64,000 nt of DNA from an uncultured Kiloniellaceae bacterium (GCA_947500035.1 CANMQP010000013.1:1-64000); one strand, 5' to 3'; counted from the stretch's first letter, positions 29,882 through 40,692 are shown. Numbers and translations are program-made. Notes: generated by a model from the sequence alone, not told the origin.

Positions 29882-31024
29882 TCAGTTCTCAGGGAAAAGA
29901 TCCAGATCCGCGTCGGCGCGCAATTTCTTAAGGACCGCGCCAATGCGCTCTCTGGCCAACTCGTCACGCAGCTTGGGCGCCAGTTCCTCATAGACCGGAA
30001 GGCTGGCCTTCCGCTCGGCCTCGACCTTGATCACATGCCAACCGAATTCGGTCCGCAACGGCCGGCTGCTGTAGGCTCCGACAGCTAAATCGAAAGCAGC
30101 GGCCGCAAAGTCAGACCCCAGGCTGTCGCGGCGCATGAAGCCAAGATCTCCACCGTCGGCCGCCGACCCCCCAATCGAATAGCTCTTTGCCAATTCGGAG
30201 AAATCCAGTCCGTCATCCAGGGACTGCACAACGGCCAAAGCTTCTTCGCGGCTCTCAACCACGACGTGGCGCAGATGACGTTCCGTCATCCCGGCATTGG
30301 CCCGCAAGACCTCGAAATAGCGGGCACGGACATCCGCTTCAGCAATGTCCGGCGCCACCGTCTGGGCCATATAGGCATCCCTGAGAAGGATATCCTCATA
30401 GGACTTGACCCGGCGCTGCAGATCCTTGTCATCATCCAAACCCTTTTCCCGCGCGGCGTTGGCCAGCAATTTCAGGTCAATCAGGCGGTCCAAGAGCGCA
30501 GGAAAAACAGATTCGAGGCGGCTCTGGTACTCCTCCGGCAGATCGCCCGCGGACTCGATCACGTCTTTCCACCGGATTGCCTCTCCGTCAACCTCGGCAA
30601 CGACGGGATTGCGCCGGAGCATGTCCTGCATGGCGCTGCCCAGGGTTTGGACGTCAACATCCGCCGCACGGCCCGGCTCACTCACGGCATTACCCACCGA
30701 ACCGGCTGGTGGTTCGATAGGCTCGATCACCAGAGGCGACGCGCGGCCTGCGGGTACGGAAGAGTCGGATTTCGGGGTCGCATCGGAGCCGGAGATGTCC
30801 GATTCTGCCGCATAGTCCAGGGTCGGCAGGCTTTCCGCGCTCGAGGGGGCCAGGTCCGACTCAGCCTGAGCCATGGAAACAACCCGGACTTTCAAGTCGC
30901 CCCGGTCCGCAAGCGCCTGAAGTGTCAGAGGCACTGCCAGGGCACAGAAGCCCAGGAAAGCGGCCATGGCGGACTGGTGTGAGAGTCTCTGGCGCGAGTG
31001 TCTCCGGTCGTTTGGTCGCGTCAC
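29882..31024 (-). CDS. membrane-anchored parvulin-type peptidylprolyl isomerase
   Basis: A 380-aa protein. I chose the GTG at 31024 because AAGGAA stands 7 bases upstream and a single membrane anchor follows (MAAFLGFCALAVPLTLQAL, about 20-40). The longer reading frame to 31132 lacks a ribosome site. A 90-residue disordered linker precedes a SurA-N-like region and a PpiC domain (about 255-350: RHLRHVVVESREEA, GGDLGFMRRDSLG, FGWHVIKVEAE). It is a diverged paralogue of the neighbouring 290-aa parvulin. Divergent from secA, with 409 bases between; that gap holds no gene I can support. Confidence 0.85.
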   Translation of the reverse strand: MTRPNDRRHSRQRLSHQSAMAAFLGFCALAVPLTLQALADRGDLKVRVVSMAQAESDLAPSSAESLPTLDYAAESDISGSDATPKSDSSVPAGRASPLVIEPIEPPAGSVGNAVSEPGRAADVDVQTLGSAMQDMLRRNPVVAEVDGEAIRWKDVIESAGDLPEEYQSRLESVFPALLDRLIDLKLLANAAREKGLDDDKDLQRRVKSYEDILLRDAYMAQTVAPDIAEADVRARYFEVLRANAGMTERHLRHVVVESREEALAVVQSLDDGLDFSELAKSYSIGGSAADGGDLGFMRRDSLGSDFAAAAFDLAVGAYSSRPLRTEFGWHVIKVEAERKASLPVYEELAPKLRDELARERIGAVLKKLRADADLDLFPEN

Positions 31025-31433
31025 AATGATTTCCTTAAATTTACAGATCCTGCAGTGAAGGAGGCTCCTGTCGCCTGCGTCACAGCGCACCTTCGGTTCG
31101 CTCAGAAGTACATTTGCACGCCCCTTTGCCATTGAACCAGAGCCGCCGACTGCCCTTCTGTCATCTCATCTTGCATGTCAGACCAACCTCGACAAGGGCA
31201 TCGCGCCCGCATCCCAAGTCCTGCGCGCGCATCGCGCTACTGCGCAGTCAGGAAAATTACACAGAGAACTCAATTGCCTTCACGATTTTGGTTAAATCCC
31301 GGTACGCGGGAATCAAAAGGCCGCTTGATCCCCTCTTGCTGCAGGCTGCCAGCGTTGACAGGCACCTCGCGGACGCCTATTTGTCACTCCGTGTTCTGCA
31401 CAGTTCCCGATTAATTTCTGTTCGAGGTCATAA

Positions 31434-34160
31434 ATGTTCGGCGCGCTTGCAAAGCGGCTGTTTGGTTCTGCTAACGACCGTTACGTCAAAGGTATGAGTC
31501 AGACTGTCGACGCCATCAACGCTCTCGAACCAGAGCTTGAAGCCCTTAGTGATGAAGATCTACGAGCAAAAACTGTTGAATTCCGCCAAAGGCTGAGTGA
31601 CGGCGCAAAGCTCGACGACCTCTTGATCGAGGCCTTTGCGACCGTTCGCGAGGCGGCAAAGCGCACGCTTGGACAGCGGCATTTCGATGTCCAGATGGTC
31701 GGCGCCATGGTTCTGCATCGCGGTCAGATCGCGGAGATGAAGACCGGCGAGGGTAAAACCCTGGTTGCGACTCTGGCGGTTTACCTCAATGCCCTCTCCG
31801 GCAAGGGCGTCCACGTCGTGACCGTGAACGACTATCTGGCTCAGCGCGACTCGGAATGGATGGGTCAGGTATACAAGTTCCTGGGTTTGACGGTCAGTTG
31901 CATCGTCTCTGGCTTACCGGACGAGATGCGCCGCGCGGCCTACCGCTGTGACGTCACCTATGGAACCAATAATGAATTCGGCTTTGATTATCTGCGCGAC
32001 AATATGAAGTTCCAGCTGGAAGACATGGTCCAGCGGGATTTCAACTACGCTATCGTCGACGAAGTGGACTCGATCCTCGTCGACGAAGCGCGTACGCCGC
32101 TGATTATTTCGGGTCCTGCCGAAGACTCTTCAGAGCTCTACATCAAGATCAATGTTCTGATCCCGAAACTTGAGCCCGAACACTACGAGATGGACGAAAA
32201 GGCCCGCGCGGTCACCTTGACAGAGTCCGGCACGGAGCGGATGGAGGAACTCCTCCAGGAAGTCGACATGCTGGACGGCGGGTCGCTCTACGATATCGAT
32301 AACGTCAGTGTGCTGCACCACGTCAATCAGGCCCTGCGAGCCCACAAGCTCTTCCAACGCGACAAAGACTACATCGTCAAGGATGACAAAGTCGTCATCA
32401 TCGATGAGTTCACAGGTCGAATGATGGAGGGCCGGCGCTTCTCCGAAGGCCTGCATCAGGCTCTGGAAGCCAAGGAAAACGCCAAGATCCAGCAAGAGAA
32501 CCAGACTCTCGCGTCGATCACCTTCCAGAACTACTTCCGTCTCTATCCCAAGCTGGCCGGCATGACCGGCACGGCGATGACGGAGGCCGCGGAATTCTCC
32601 GACATCTACAATCTGGACGTCATCGAGGTTCCCACCAATCTGCCCTTCATCCGCCTGGATCACGACGACGAGGTCTATCGCACCGCGGCCGAGAAAGACA
32701 ATGCGATCATCGAGTTGATCCGCGAATGCACGGCGCGTAAGCAACCGGTTCTGGTCGGCACTGTCTCGATCGAGAAGTCCGAGCACCTGGCCGGGCTGCT
32801 GAAGAAAGAGAAGATTGAGCACAAGGTCCTGAACGCCCGCTATCACGAGCAGGAAGCCTTCATCATTGCTCAGGCCGGAGCGCCGGGCGCCGTGACCATC
32901 GCAACCAACATGGCCGGCCGCGGTACCGATATTCAACTCGGCGGCAACGTCGATATGCGCGTCAAGCAGGAATCCGAAGCGATCGAAGACGACGCCCAGC
33001 GCGCCGACAAGGTTGCCGAAATCGAAGCCGACGTGAAAGCCAAGGCAGCGGTCGCAAGAGAAGCCGGGGGCTTGTTCGTGATCTCGAGCGAACGGCACGA
33101 AAGCCGCCGCATCGACAACCAGCTCCGTGGCCGTTCAGGCCGCCAGGCCGATCCGGGCGCTTCCAAGTTCTTCCTCAGCCTGGAAGACGACCTGATGCGC
33201 ATTTTTGGGTCCGAGCGCATGGATTCCATGCTGAAGAAGCTCGGCCTGCAGGAGGGTGAGGCCATCGTCCACCCCTGGGTCAACAAAGCGCTCGAGAAGG
33301 CCCAGCAGAAGGTCGAGGCCCGCAACTTCGAAGTTCGTAAGAACCTCTTGAAGTTCGACGATGTCATGAATGACCAGCGTAAGGTCATCTATGAGCAGCG
33401 CAAAGATCTGATGCGGGCGACCGAAGTCCACGAAACCATCGTCGATATGCGCCACGAGGTGATTGAAGACCTCATCACCCGCTGCATCCCGGCCAACGCC
33501 TACGCCGAACAGTGGGAAGTCGGCAGCATTCACGAAGAAACGCTGCGCTTGTTCAATCTTGATTTGCCGGTTGCCGACTGGGCCAAGGAAGAAGGCATCG
33601 CGGATCAGGAAATCCGCCAACGCATCACCGAAGCCGCCGACAAGAAAATGGCCGCCAGAACCGCGAACCACGGTGTTGAAATCTGGCACTCGGTCGAGAA
33701 GCAGGTTTTGCTCTCCGTGCTCGACAAGCAGTGGAAAGACCATCTCCTGTCGCTGGATCATCTGCGTCATGGCATTGCGTTGCGGGCCTATGGTCAGCGC
33801 GATCCCCTCAATGAGTACAAGAAAGAAGCCTTTGAGCTCTTCGAGGCCATGCTGGCCGAAGTCCGTGACGAGGTCACCATGATGCTCAGCCGGCTCGAAC
33901 TGCGCGTCGCAGACCCGGAAGCCGTGCAGCTTCAGCGCGCGCCACAGGAAATGCATGAAACCCGCCAGGATCCAGCCCTTGTGGGCGCCGGTGCCCCGGC
34001 CGGAGAAGCGGCAGAAAGTGCTCAGCCAACGCAGACGCGCGCGGCGTCAGCCAATCTCGATCCAAACGACCCTTCGACCTGGGGTAAGGTGCAGCGGAAT
34101 GCCCCGTGCCCCTGCGGGTCAGGCAAAAAGTACAAGCAGTGCCACGGCAAGCTTGCCTGA
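31434..34160 (+). CDS. secA: preprotein translocase ATPase SecA
   Basis: A 908-aa motor that drives unfolded proteins through SecYEG. Walker [10 protein letters not shown] lies at about 102-109, the DEAD-type [14 protein letters not shown] follows at about 210, then the preprotein cross-linking domain. The second nucleotide-binding fold has [10 protein letters not shown] and [17 protein letters not shown]. The C-terminal zinc site C-x-C-x8-C-H ([15 protein letters not shown]) is intact, so SecB-dependent targeting is expected. AGG is upstream of the ATG. Normal length, no anomaly. Confidence 0.99.
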   Translation: MFGALAKRLFGSANDRYVKGMSQTVDAINALEPELEALSDEDLRAKTVEFRQRLSDGAKLDDLLIEAFATVREAAKRTLGQRHFDVQMVGAMVLHRGQIAEMKTGEGKTLVATLAVYLNALSGKGVHVVTVNDYLAQRDSEWMGQVYKFLGLTVSCIVSGLPDEMRRAAYRCDVTYGTNNEFGFDYLRDNMKFQLEDMVQRDFNYAIVDEVDSILVDEARTPLIISGPAEDSSELYIKINVLIPKLEPEHYEMDEKARAVTLTESGTERMEELLQEVDMLDGGSLYDIDNVSVLHHVNQALRAHKLFQRDKDYIVKDDKVVIIDEFTGRMMEGRRFSEGLHQALEAKENAKIQQENQTLASITFQNYFRLYPKLAGMTGTAMTEAAEFSDIYNLDVIEVPTNLPFIRLDHDDEVYRTAAEKDNAIIELIRECTARKQPVLVGTVSIEKSEHLAGLLKKEKIEHKVLNARYHEQEAFIIAQAGAPGAVTIATNMAGRGTDIQLGGNVDMRVKQESEAIEDDAQRADKVAEIEADVKAKAAVAREAGGLFVISSERHESRRIDNQLRGRSGRQADPGASKFFLSLEDDLMRIFGSERMDSMLKKLGLQEGEAIVHPWVNKALEKAQQKVEARNFEVRKNLLKFDDVMNDQRKVIYEQRKDLMRATEVHETIVDMRHEVIEDLITRCIPANAYAEQWEVGSIHEETLRLFNLDLPVADWAKEEGIADQEIRQRITEAADKKMAARTANHGVEIWHSVEKQVLLSVLDKQWKDHLLSLDHLRHGIALRAYGQRDPLNEYKKEAFELFEAMLAEVRDEVTMMLSRLELRVADPEAVQLQRAPQEMHETRQDPALVGAGAPAGEAAESAQPTQTRAASANLDPNDPSTWGKVQRNAPCPCGSGKKYKQCHGKLA

Positions 34161-34177
34161 CGTCTCAAGCGGAGGGG

Positions 34178-35071
34178 TTACTCTCCGGCCTGAAGTTGCG
34201 CCGGCGGCACATATAGGTTTTCGTGAACCTCTTCGAAGCGGACCCCACGCCGATCGTAAGCGGTGGAGTAGTAGTCATAGGACTCTGCGGTAGCGTCATT
34301 CAGATCAGAATACCTGAAGATCTGGACCACGCGGCCGCAGTTCCGGCTGACGTTCGGCACGGAACTGTGCACCAGCAGACTGTCGAAGATACCGAAGTCG
34401 CCAACGCTCCAGTGGTGATCCGCAACCACGTAATCCTCCAGCAGTGCCGAATGGTCGAAGACCTCGAAGGACCCGAATTGGTTCTTCGTGGATTTCAAGA
34501 TCCCCAGCCTATGGGATTTTTCCCAGATCCGCAGACCGCCGACATCGGGTTTGTGCTCAGATAAACCGATGTAAAAGGTGACCTGTTTGGGCGATTGCAT
34601 CAGATACTGATAGTCCTGATGCGGCGGAAGATTGTACCTCTGAAAGCTCTTGACGGGAGGGAAGAAGTGCAGCGTATCGCCCGCTTGCGGCGTAACGCAC
34701 TCCGCTTCCCCACCAAACACTTCTTCCAGAAAGCTGTCTATCCAGCTTGAATACTTAAGCTGATTGAAAGAAAAGAATTTATTAGGTTGCGTGCCGAGAT
34801 CCGTGACGATTTTTCCATCTATTGCCTTGAGCTCACAGAGCCTTACCAGCATGTCGCCTAGATCCGGCGGCGCGGGATCCTGCGTATGTCGTGCGATAAC
34901 CTTATTCATGATCTTTTTGAGGTCTGAGAGATAACGATTGTAGGTTCCGTTGCCGCGCAGCAGCCGCGGGAACAACACGACCCCGTATTCCCGGTAGGTA
35001 TCGAAGATCTGATCTTTGTTCTGGAGGATCTTTTCAATGCTGTAGTCTTCGAAGACGTAGTCCTTCATCAT
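34178..35071 (-). CDS. phytanoyl-CoA dioxygenase (PhyH) family protein
   Basis: A 297-aa Fe(II)/2-oxoglutarate oxygenase fold. The iron triad is visible as H151-x-D153 (PPHQDYQYL) and H235 (LLVHSSVPNVS). An arginine for 2-oxoglutarate follows in GRVVQIFRYSD. The ATG at 35071 overlaps the stop of the preceding methyltransferase (ATGA), so the two are translated together. Members hydroxylate small molecules, lipids or sugars in tailoring pathways; the substrate is unknown. secA ends 17 bases away on the other strand. This pair does not belong to the usual secA neighbourhood. Confidence 0.82.
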   Translation of the reverse strand: MMKDYVFEDYSIEKILQNKDQIFDTYREYGVVLFPRLLRGNGTYNRYLSDLKKIMNKVIARHTQDPAPPDLGDMLVRLCELKAIDGKIVTDLGTQPNKFFSFNQLKYSSWIDSFLEEVFGGEAECVTPQAGDTLHFFPPVKSFQRYNLPPHQDYQYLMQSPKQVTFYIGLSEHKPDVGGLRIWEKSHRLGILKSTKNQFGSFEVFDHSALLEDYVVADHHWSVGDFGIFDSLLVHSSVPNVSRNCGRVVQIFRYSDLNDATAESYDYYSTAYDRRGVRFEEVHENLYVPPAQLQAGE

Positions 35072-35826
35072 TCGAACTCCACGATCGAACAATAGCTCTG
35101 CAGCGGATGGTGCACAGGGCGAATATTGTTCAGGCCAAGAACCTCGGCCACAGCCCGGGTTTCACCGGGAAAGTGTTTGCAATTGAATTCATCGAAAACC
35201 AGGAGGGATCCCTTCACGAAGCGATCCCGAATCTGAAGAAGCACCTCCTTGGTGGGCTCGTATAAATCCATGTCAAAAATCGCAAGGGAGATCACGGCAT
35301 GGGGGTTGGCCGCCTTCCAGTCTGCGACTGTTTTCCCAGCATCACCTTTTATCAGCTCGAATTTTCTCTGTTCCGGAAAGGGACAGATGGATTCGTGATA
35401 TGTCAGGATCTCCTCGAGCGTATCTTCATATTTCTCTCTCGAGCGATAGTCGCCCGTCGAAACGCCGCCTCCGTCTTTGGCGTCGACGGACTCAAAGCCG
35501 GAAAAGGTATCGAAACCAAAGATTCTGCGTGAATGGTTGTAGGGCTCATACAAAGCCCGCAGATTGGAGAGCGTCGCAAGCGAAGCACCCCACTGCACGC
35601 CGAATTCACATATGACGCCAGGCACCTCAATGATCCGCTGATAGACATCGTTCAGGTAGAGAGTCCGGGCCAGCGCATTTCGTTTCATCACCGCCAGACT
35701 GTGCATCGCCCAGTTTTCGCCCGACTCCTCAATCAGATTTAAGGCAGTCTGCTTGAACTTTCTGTCCCTCTCACGCTGCGCGTCGGTACGGGCCCCAATG
35801 AATTCACCCTTGTCGTTTTTCTTCAT
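35068..35826 (-). CDS. TylF/MycF-like class I SAM O-methyltransferase
   Basis: A 252-aa methyltransferase. It has the TylF-type layout: RNALARTLYLNDVYQRIIEVPGVICEFGVQWGAS for SAM entry, IFGFDTFSGF, a long ELIKGDAGKTV segment, and the metal-binding ...LAIFDMDLYEPTKEVL...FDEFNCKHFPGE region typical of Mg-dependent sugar and natural-product O-methyltransferases. First gene of a two-gene operon with a PhyH oxygenase. Upstream, 35827-36125 is AT-rich and empty, presumably its promoter region. Together they suggest hydroxylation and O-methylation of one compound, perhaps a surface glycan or small metabolite (inference). Confidence 0.8.
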   Translation of the reverse strand: MKKNDKGEFIGARTDAQRERDRKFKQTALNLIEESGENWAMHSLAVMKRNALARTLYLNDVYQRIIEVPGVICEFGVQWGASLATLSNLRALYEPYNHSRRIFGFDTFSGFESVDAKDGGGVSTGDYRSREKYEDTLEEILTYHESICPFPEQRKFELIKGDAGKTVADWKAANPHAVISLAIFDMDLYEPTKEVLLQIRDRFVKGSLLVFDEFNCKHFPGETRAVAEVLGLNNIRPVHHPLQSYCSIVEFE

Positions 35827-36125
35827 GTTTGCACCCTCGAAACGCTTATGATGGGCCGGATCGAATCAACCAGCGCCGAATCATGCGTGATTATCTTAGG
35901 TGGTAATTAATAACCGCCTATTTCCCAATGTATGGTTAACAGAATGCGTAATCAGGACGGATTCAGCTGAGAGGGGCGAATTTAAAGCAATATAACTTGC
36001 ATGTTTTCCAGATTCTTATGATCAATTCGCGAGATTCCCCAACCGACACACAACAAAACGGGCGCTGCACTACCCACCCAAGCAACGTTATGCGACCTGC
36101 AAACAGATGCACGAGAGTTTACAAC

Positions 36126-36932
36126 TTAATCGGGTGGCTCCATCGCCCCGGTCATGATCGCGACCGCATCCGACATGGAGCAATCCTGCGGCCGGATAAC
36201 AGTGATCCGCCGCCCGAGTCTGTGCACATGGATCCGGTCTGCGATCTCGAAGACATGCGGCATGTTATGCGAGATCAGGACGATGGGCAGTCCTCTGGCC
36301 TTGACGTCCAGGATCAGATCCAGAACCCGGCGACTCTCTTTGACGCCGAGCGCAGCGGTCGGCTCATCCATAATCACCACTTTCGAGCCGAAGGCCGTGG
36401 CCCGAGCAACCGCCACTCCTTGGCGTTGACCACCCGAGAGGGTTTCAACGGCCTGATCGATATTCTGAATGGTCATAAGTCCAAGCTCGTTGAGCCTCTC
36501 GCGCGCAATCCGCCGCATTTCTGCCCGGTCAAGCTTGCGGAACAAAGACCCCGCCAGACCACCGGCGCGGATTTCCCGTCCCAGAAAGAGATTGTCCGCA
36601 ATGGAAAGCGCGGGCGAGAGGGCGAGGTTCTGATAAACCGTCTCGATACCAGCCGCACGGGCCTCCATCGGAGAACGGAACCGGATCGGCTGCCCATCCA
36701 GCAAAACCTCACCCTGATCCGGGACCACCGCGCCGCTCAGGCTTTTGATCAAGGTCGACTTTCCGGCCCCGTTGTCGCCGATAACCGCAAGAACCTCACC
36801 GGGATAAAGTTCAAATTCGGCATGATCCAGCGCGACCACACGTCCGTAGCGCTTCACCAGTCCGCGCGCCTGTAGCACGGGTTGGGGCAGCACGGGTTGG
36901 GGCGCGCCGGTTTGCGATTCGCGACTCGTCAT
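36126..36932 (-). CDS. frcA: sugar ABC transporter ATP-binding protein (FrcA-like)
   Basis: A 268-aa ATPase of the carbohydrate CUT2 family, single-domain type, like FrcA of rhizobia rather than the tandem RbsA. Walker A is GDNGAGKS (about 52-59), the signature LSGGQRQGV follows at about 157, and Walker B is VVIMDEPTAALG. I prefer the ATG at 36932, which overlaps the permease stop (ATGA), over the ATG seven codons upstream. Last gene of a binding protein-permease-ATPase set. Confidence 0.9.
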   Translation of the reverse strand: MTSRESQTGAPQPVLPQPVLQARGLVKRYGRVVALDHAEFELYPGEVLAVIGDNGAGKSTLIKSLSGAVVPDQGEVLLDGQPIRFRSPMEARAAGIETVYQNLALSPALSIADNLFLGREIRAGGLAGSLFRKLDRAEMRRIARERLNELGLMTIQNIDQAVETLSGGQRQGVAVARATAFGSKVVIMDEPTAALGVKESRRVLDLILDVKARGLPIVLISHNMPHVFEIADRIHVHRLGRRITVIRPQDCSMSDAVAIMTGAMEPPD

Positions 36933-37984
36933 GTCGAAACCTTCCTGATCCATTGGTCCAGGGCCACGGCGACGATAATCAGGAGCCCGACCGTAAACTC
37001 CTGCCAGAGCACATCAACGCCGGCCAGCTTGAGACCCGAGCGGAAGACACCGACGGTCAGCGCCCCGATCAAGGTGCCCAGGATCGAGCCGCGCCCGCCA
37101 AAGAGCGAGCAGCCGCCGATCACGACGGCGGTGATAGCATCGAGGTTTCCCTCGTAGAAGCTTTGCGGACTGACCGACCCCAGGCGCCCGATCGCGATCC
37201 ATCCGCCCAGCGCGCAGATCGCGCCGGCCACCGCATAAACAGAGATCAGCGTGCGGTCCGTGCGGATACCCGCCAGTTCAGCGGCATCCTTGTCATCGCC
37301 GACCGCGTAGATATGCCGGCCCCAAGCGGTCCAGTTCAAAATGTACCAAAAGAGCGCGAAGAGGCCGATCATCAGGAAAGAGCCATAGGTGAATTGTGCG
37401 CCAAAGACACCAACACGCTCGCCAAAAAACTTGAGCAGGGGCGCCAGTCGGTCGATGTCGGAACTGCGCAGGGTTTGCGCATCGGAATACCAGAGATTCA
37501 GCGCGAAGAAGATCGACCAGGTGCCGAGCGTCACGATAAACGGCGGTAGGCGCAAACGGGTGATGAGGAAACCATTCACCAGCCCGCAAAGCGTGCCGAC
37601 GGCAAATCCGGCCATCAGGGCGAAGCCGACCGGCAGGCCGTAAACCACCCCCAAGCGCCCCATAACCACCGAACTCAGCACCATGATCGCCGCGACCGAG
37701 AGATCGATGCCGGCTGTGATGATGATCAGCGTCTGCGCAACACCCAGGATCCCGATCACGGTCACCTGCTGAATGATGAGCGAAAAATTGAAGGGGGTGA
37801 AAAAGCGTTCCCCCGCGACGAGACCAAACGCGAAGAGACTCAGCAGCAGCACGATTAAAGGCGCGGCCGTCGGGTTGGCATGGAGGAAGTAATGCAGCCT
37901 GGCAAGCGGCCCATGGGCCTCGTCCTGGAAAGACGCGACCTCTTCCCCGCCGCGCGCCACGCTGGGAGTATCCCTGTCCGACAT
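36929..37984 (-). CDS. frcC: sugar ABC transporter permease (FrcC/RbsC-like)
   Basis: A 351-aa BPD_transp_2 permease with about 8-10 membrane segments. It has the family signatures ITAGIDLSVAAIMVLSS, GLVNGFLITRLRLPPFIVTLGT and GGCSLFGGRGSILGT. A soluble N-terminal 35 residues precede the first helix. It lies 100 bases after the binding-protein gene and overlaps the ATPase start. Transported sugar is probably fructose, ribose or a related monosaccharide, by family resemblance. Confidence 0.92.
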   Translation of the reverse strand: MSDRDTPSVARGGEEVASFQDEAHGPLARLHYFLHANPTAAPLIVLLLSLFAFGLVAGERFFTPFNFSLIIQQVTVIGILGVAQTLIIITAGIDLSVAAIMVLSSVVMGRLGVVYGLPVGFALMAGFAVGTLCGLVNGFLITRLRLPPFIVTLGTWSIFFALNLWYSDAQTLRSSDIDRLAPLLKFFGERVGVFGAQFTYGSFLMIGLFALFWYILNWTAWGRHIYAVGDDKDAAELAGIRTDRTLISVYAVAGAICALGGWIAIGRLGSVSPQSFYEGNLDAITAVVIGGCSLFGGRGSILGTLIGALTVGVFRSGLKLAGVDVLWQEFTVGLLIIVAVALDQWIRKVST

Positions 37985-38084
37985 GGAGAATGTCCCCCTC
38001 TCTCCTGGCTATTGCTGCAGCCGAAGTCCGCCAGTCTGTGCAAGCGAACCCCGGCGCAACACTGCGGCTGTCATGCCAGTGAGA

Positions 38085-39131
38085 TCAGCCCCAACACTGG
38101 GTCAATCCTTCTTTCGAGGAGACTGATGGGACGCCCTCGACAGGCTGGTCGGTGATGAGAGTCACGCCGGTGTCGAGAAAATCGAGACCCGGTGTGGTCT
38201 TGGGTTTTGCGCCCGTGGCAGCGAAGTCGGCGACCGCCTCGACTCCGAGCGCCGCCATCTTGAGCGGGAACTGCATAGATGTTGCCCCGATGATGCCGTC
38301 GGCGACGTTCTGCACGCCCGGGCAGCCACCATCGACGGAAACCACCAGAACATCCTGCTCTTTCCCGAAGGCCTTTAGGGCCTCATAAGCACCCGCCGCA
38401 GCCGGTTCGTTGATGGTGTGGATCAGATTGATTCCGGGATCCTTCTGCAGAAGATTTTCCATAGCGGTACGTCCGCCCTCTTCGGAGCCGCGGGTCGAAT
38501 CGCCGCCGACAAGACGCGGATCGTCTTCGTCATACATCTTCTTCACATCCTTGACGTCGATGCCGAAGCCGGTGAGAAATCCCTGATTGCGCAGTACGTC
38601 CACCGTAATCTGCGCTTCCGAGAGGTCCAGCGTCGCGATCTTGGCGTTGGCGGCATCGGCACCCATCTTGGCAGCCGCCCACTGGCCGATCAGTTCCCCC
38701 GCCTTGAAATTGTCGGTCGCAAAGGTGGCGTCCGCTGCATCGATCGGATCAAAGGGTGTATCCAGCGCAATCACCAGCACGCCTGCCTCACGGGCACGCC
38801 GAACCGTATCGGTCAAAGCCGCAGGATCGGAAGGCGTAATCAGAATGCCCTTGGCCCCGGCCGCAACCAGACTCTCGATCGCAGAGATCTGGGCTTCGTT
38901 GTCGCCATCGTACTGGCCGGCGAAGCTGCGCAGCTCCATCCCCAACTCCGCGGCTTTGGCTTCTGCGCCTTCCTTCATCTTGACGAAAAAGGGATTGGTG
39001 TTGGTTTTGGTAATCAGTCCGACAATCTCGCCGTCGGCGTAGGCCGGGAATGCGGACCCCGCAAAGACTGCAGCGGCCATCAGTGCGGCACCTGTTGTCC
39101 TGCCGGCTGTGAACTTGAGCTCTTTCAACAT
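38085..39131 (-). CDS. frcB: sugar ABC transporter substrate-binding protein (FrcB-like)
   Basis: A 348-aa periplasmic binding protein, Peripla_BP_4 type. I chose the ATG at 39131, which has GGGAGG about 9 bases upstream and begins the signal peptide (cleavage near AYA-DG). The mature start [18 protein letters not shown] is typical, followed by [22 protein letters not shown] and [14 protein letters not shown]. Promoter-proximal gene, so likely the most abundant product. No sugar kinase or regulator lies beside it in this window. Confidence 0.92.
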   Translation of the reverse strand: MLKELKFTAGRTTGAALMAAAVFAGSAFPAYADGEIVGLITKTNTNPFFVKMKEGAEAKAAELGMELRSFAGQYDGDNEAQISAIESLVAAGAKGILITPSDPAALTDTVRRAREAGVLVIALDTPFDPIDAADATFATDNFKAGELIGQWAAAKMGADAANAKIATLDLSEAQITVDVLRNQGFLTGFGIDVKDVKKMYDEDDPRLVGGDSTRGSEEGGRTAMENLLQKDPGINLIHTINEPAAAGAYEALKAFGKEQDVLVVSVDGGCPGVQNVADGIIGATSMQFPLKMAALGVEAVADFAATGAKPKTTPGLDFLDTGVTLITDQPVEGVPSVSSKEGLTQCWG

Positions 39132-39380
39132 ATCTTTTCCTCCCGTATGTCGCGGGCGGACCGTTCTGTCCGCGGTGCTTGTTCGTTCTTGTTCTGCGGA
39201 GTGCATTCCCAAGGCCGAGGTCTGCAACAGCCGGTGGTTGAGCACTCTTGCCATAGACTACCGGATGCGGCGGGAATGTCTATTCTCCAGAAGTATGCCC
39301 AGAACCATGCAGAGAGCTTTGGCCTGAGCATAATTAGTTGTACGATGAGGTCAGGATACGCGCGAGGGGGGAACGAATCG

Positions 39381-40568
39381 GTGGCGAAGAACATTGTCAT
39401 CTGCTGCGATGGCACCGGAAACCAGATCGAGACAAATCTCTCGAACGTCTTGAAGCTTTTCCGGGTGGTCGGCAAGACCCAGAAACAAAGCGTCTTCTAT
39501 GATCCGGGGGTCGGCACCCTCGCCGTGCGGGACGCCTGGGCCGAGCTGCGGCAGGACACCAAGACCGTCCTGGGATTGGCGACCGGCTACGGACTGGACG
39601 ACAACGTCCTGAGCGCCTACCGCTTCCTGATCGACAACTATAAAACAGACGACAACATCTATCTTTTCGGTTTCAGCCGCGGTGCCTACACCGCGCGGGT
39701 CCTCGCCGGGCTGCTGCATACCATCGGCCTGCTAAGACCGGAGCAGGCGAACCTCTGTGACTACGCGCTCGGTGCGTATAAGCAGGCGGGCGAGAACCAC
39801 GATCTGAAAATTGCCTGGCATTTTCAGCGCGTTGCTTCCGCCCGCCAGATCCGTATCAAGTTTCTCGGCGTTTGGGATACGGTCAGTTCGGTCCTGGTCC
39901 CTCGCCGGGACCGCTTTTTCATTCCGAGCCTGCAGAAGCTGCCCTACACCCGGCGCAATCCCAGCGTCGAAGTCTTCCGCCATGCCATGGCGATCGACGA
40001 GCGGCGGCGTATGTTCCGTCTGAATCACTGGGATCAGCCGCAGAAATTCGTCGCCAATCCCTTCGACAAAAGCGAGGAGGAGGTCGAACAAGATATCAAA
40101 CAGGTCTGGTTTGCCGGCGTGCACTCGGACGTGGGCGGCGGTTACCCGGAGGACGAAAGCGCACTCTCGAAATATCCGCTTCAATGGCTGCTTGAGGAGG
40201 CCGCCGAACAAGGCCTGCTGGTGAACACCTCCATGATGAACCATCTGATCAAGGGCCATAAACGCAAAGGCAGCCAGCACAGCTATATCCCGCCGGATCC
40301 GGGCGGCACGCTGCATAACTCCATGCGCGGATTCTGGAAGCTGCTGGAATGGATTCCCAAAAGCGACAAGCTGAAGGAGTGGCCGAAACGCAAATCCTGG
40401 ATGGGCTGGTATCTGCCAAAGGCCGAACCACGTTTTATCGCAGAAGGCGCCCGGATACACTGGTCCGCGATCGAGCGCGAGAAACGCGTCACTTCTTACA
40501 AACCGCCGAATCTCCCGGACCAATATGAGATCGAGGGGGAAGCGCCAACGACGGAAAATGAGCCTTAA
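39381..40568 (+). CDS. DUF2235 domain hydrolase (Tle1-like alpha/beta hydrolase)
   Basis: A 395-aa protein that begins with the DUF2235 start KNIVICCDGTGNQ, carries the nucleophile elbow GFSRGA (S99) followed by YTARVLAGLLH, and has WFAGVHSDVGGGY with conserved Asp/His near 250. DUF2235 includes type VI phospholipase effectors (Tle1) as well as many solitary cytoplasmic proteins. No VgrG, PAAR or immunity gene is seen here, so an effector role is unsupported. I chose GTG at 39381, with GAGGGGGG about 10 bases upstream. The frame stays open far upstream only because it runs antisense to frcB. Confidence 0.85.
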   Translation: MAKNIVICCDGTGNQIETNLSNVLKLFRVVGKTQKQSVFYDPGVGTLAVRDAWAELRQDTKTVLGLATGYGLDDNVLSAYRFLIDNYKTDDNIYLFGFSRGAYTARVLAGLLHTIGLLRPEQANLCDYALGAYKQAGENHDLKIAWHFQRVASARQIRIKFLGVWDTVSSVLVPRRDRFFIPSLQKLPYTRRNPSVEVFRHAMAIDERRRMFRLNHWDQPQKFVANPFDKSEEEVEQDIKQVWFAGVHSDVGGGYPEDESALSKYPLQWLLEEAAEQGLLVNTSMMNHLIKGHKRKGSQHSYIPPDPGGTLHNSMRGFWKLLEWIPKSDKLKEWPKRKSWMGWYLPKAEPRFIAEGARIHWSAIEREKRVTSYKPPNLPDQYEIEGEAPTTENEP

Positions 40569-40692
40569 TGCCCGCTAAACTGCCGTTCCTGACGCAAGCG
40601 TGATGCCAAGACCCTGTCAATTCGGAGATAACCGACCTAAGTAATGGGTCGAACGAACATAATTGCGACCCTAGTCCAAAAGGAGGAACGAG

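Noticed and set aside
38418-39380. Upstream extension of the DUF2235 reading frame
   Set aside because: It runs antisense through frcB; the family domain begins right after the GTG at 39381, which has its own ribosome site.
39381-40568. Type VI secretion effector (Tle1) role for the DUF2235 protein
   Set aside because: No VgrG, PAAR, adaptor or immunity gene is nearby; many DUF2235 proteins stand alone.
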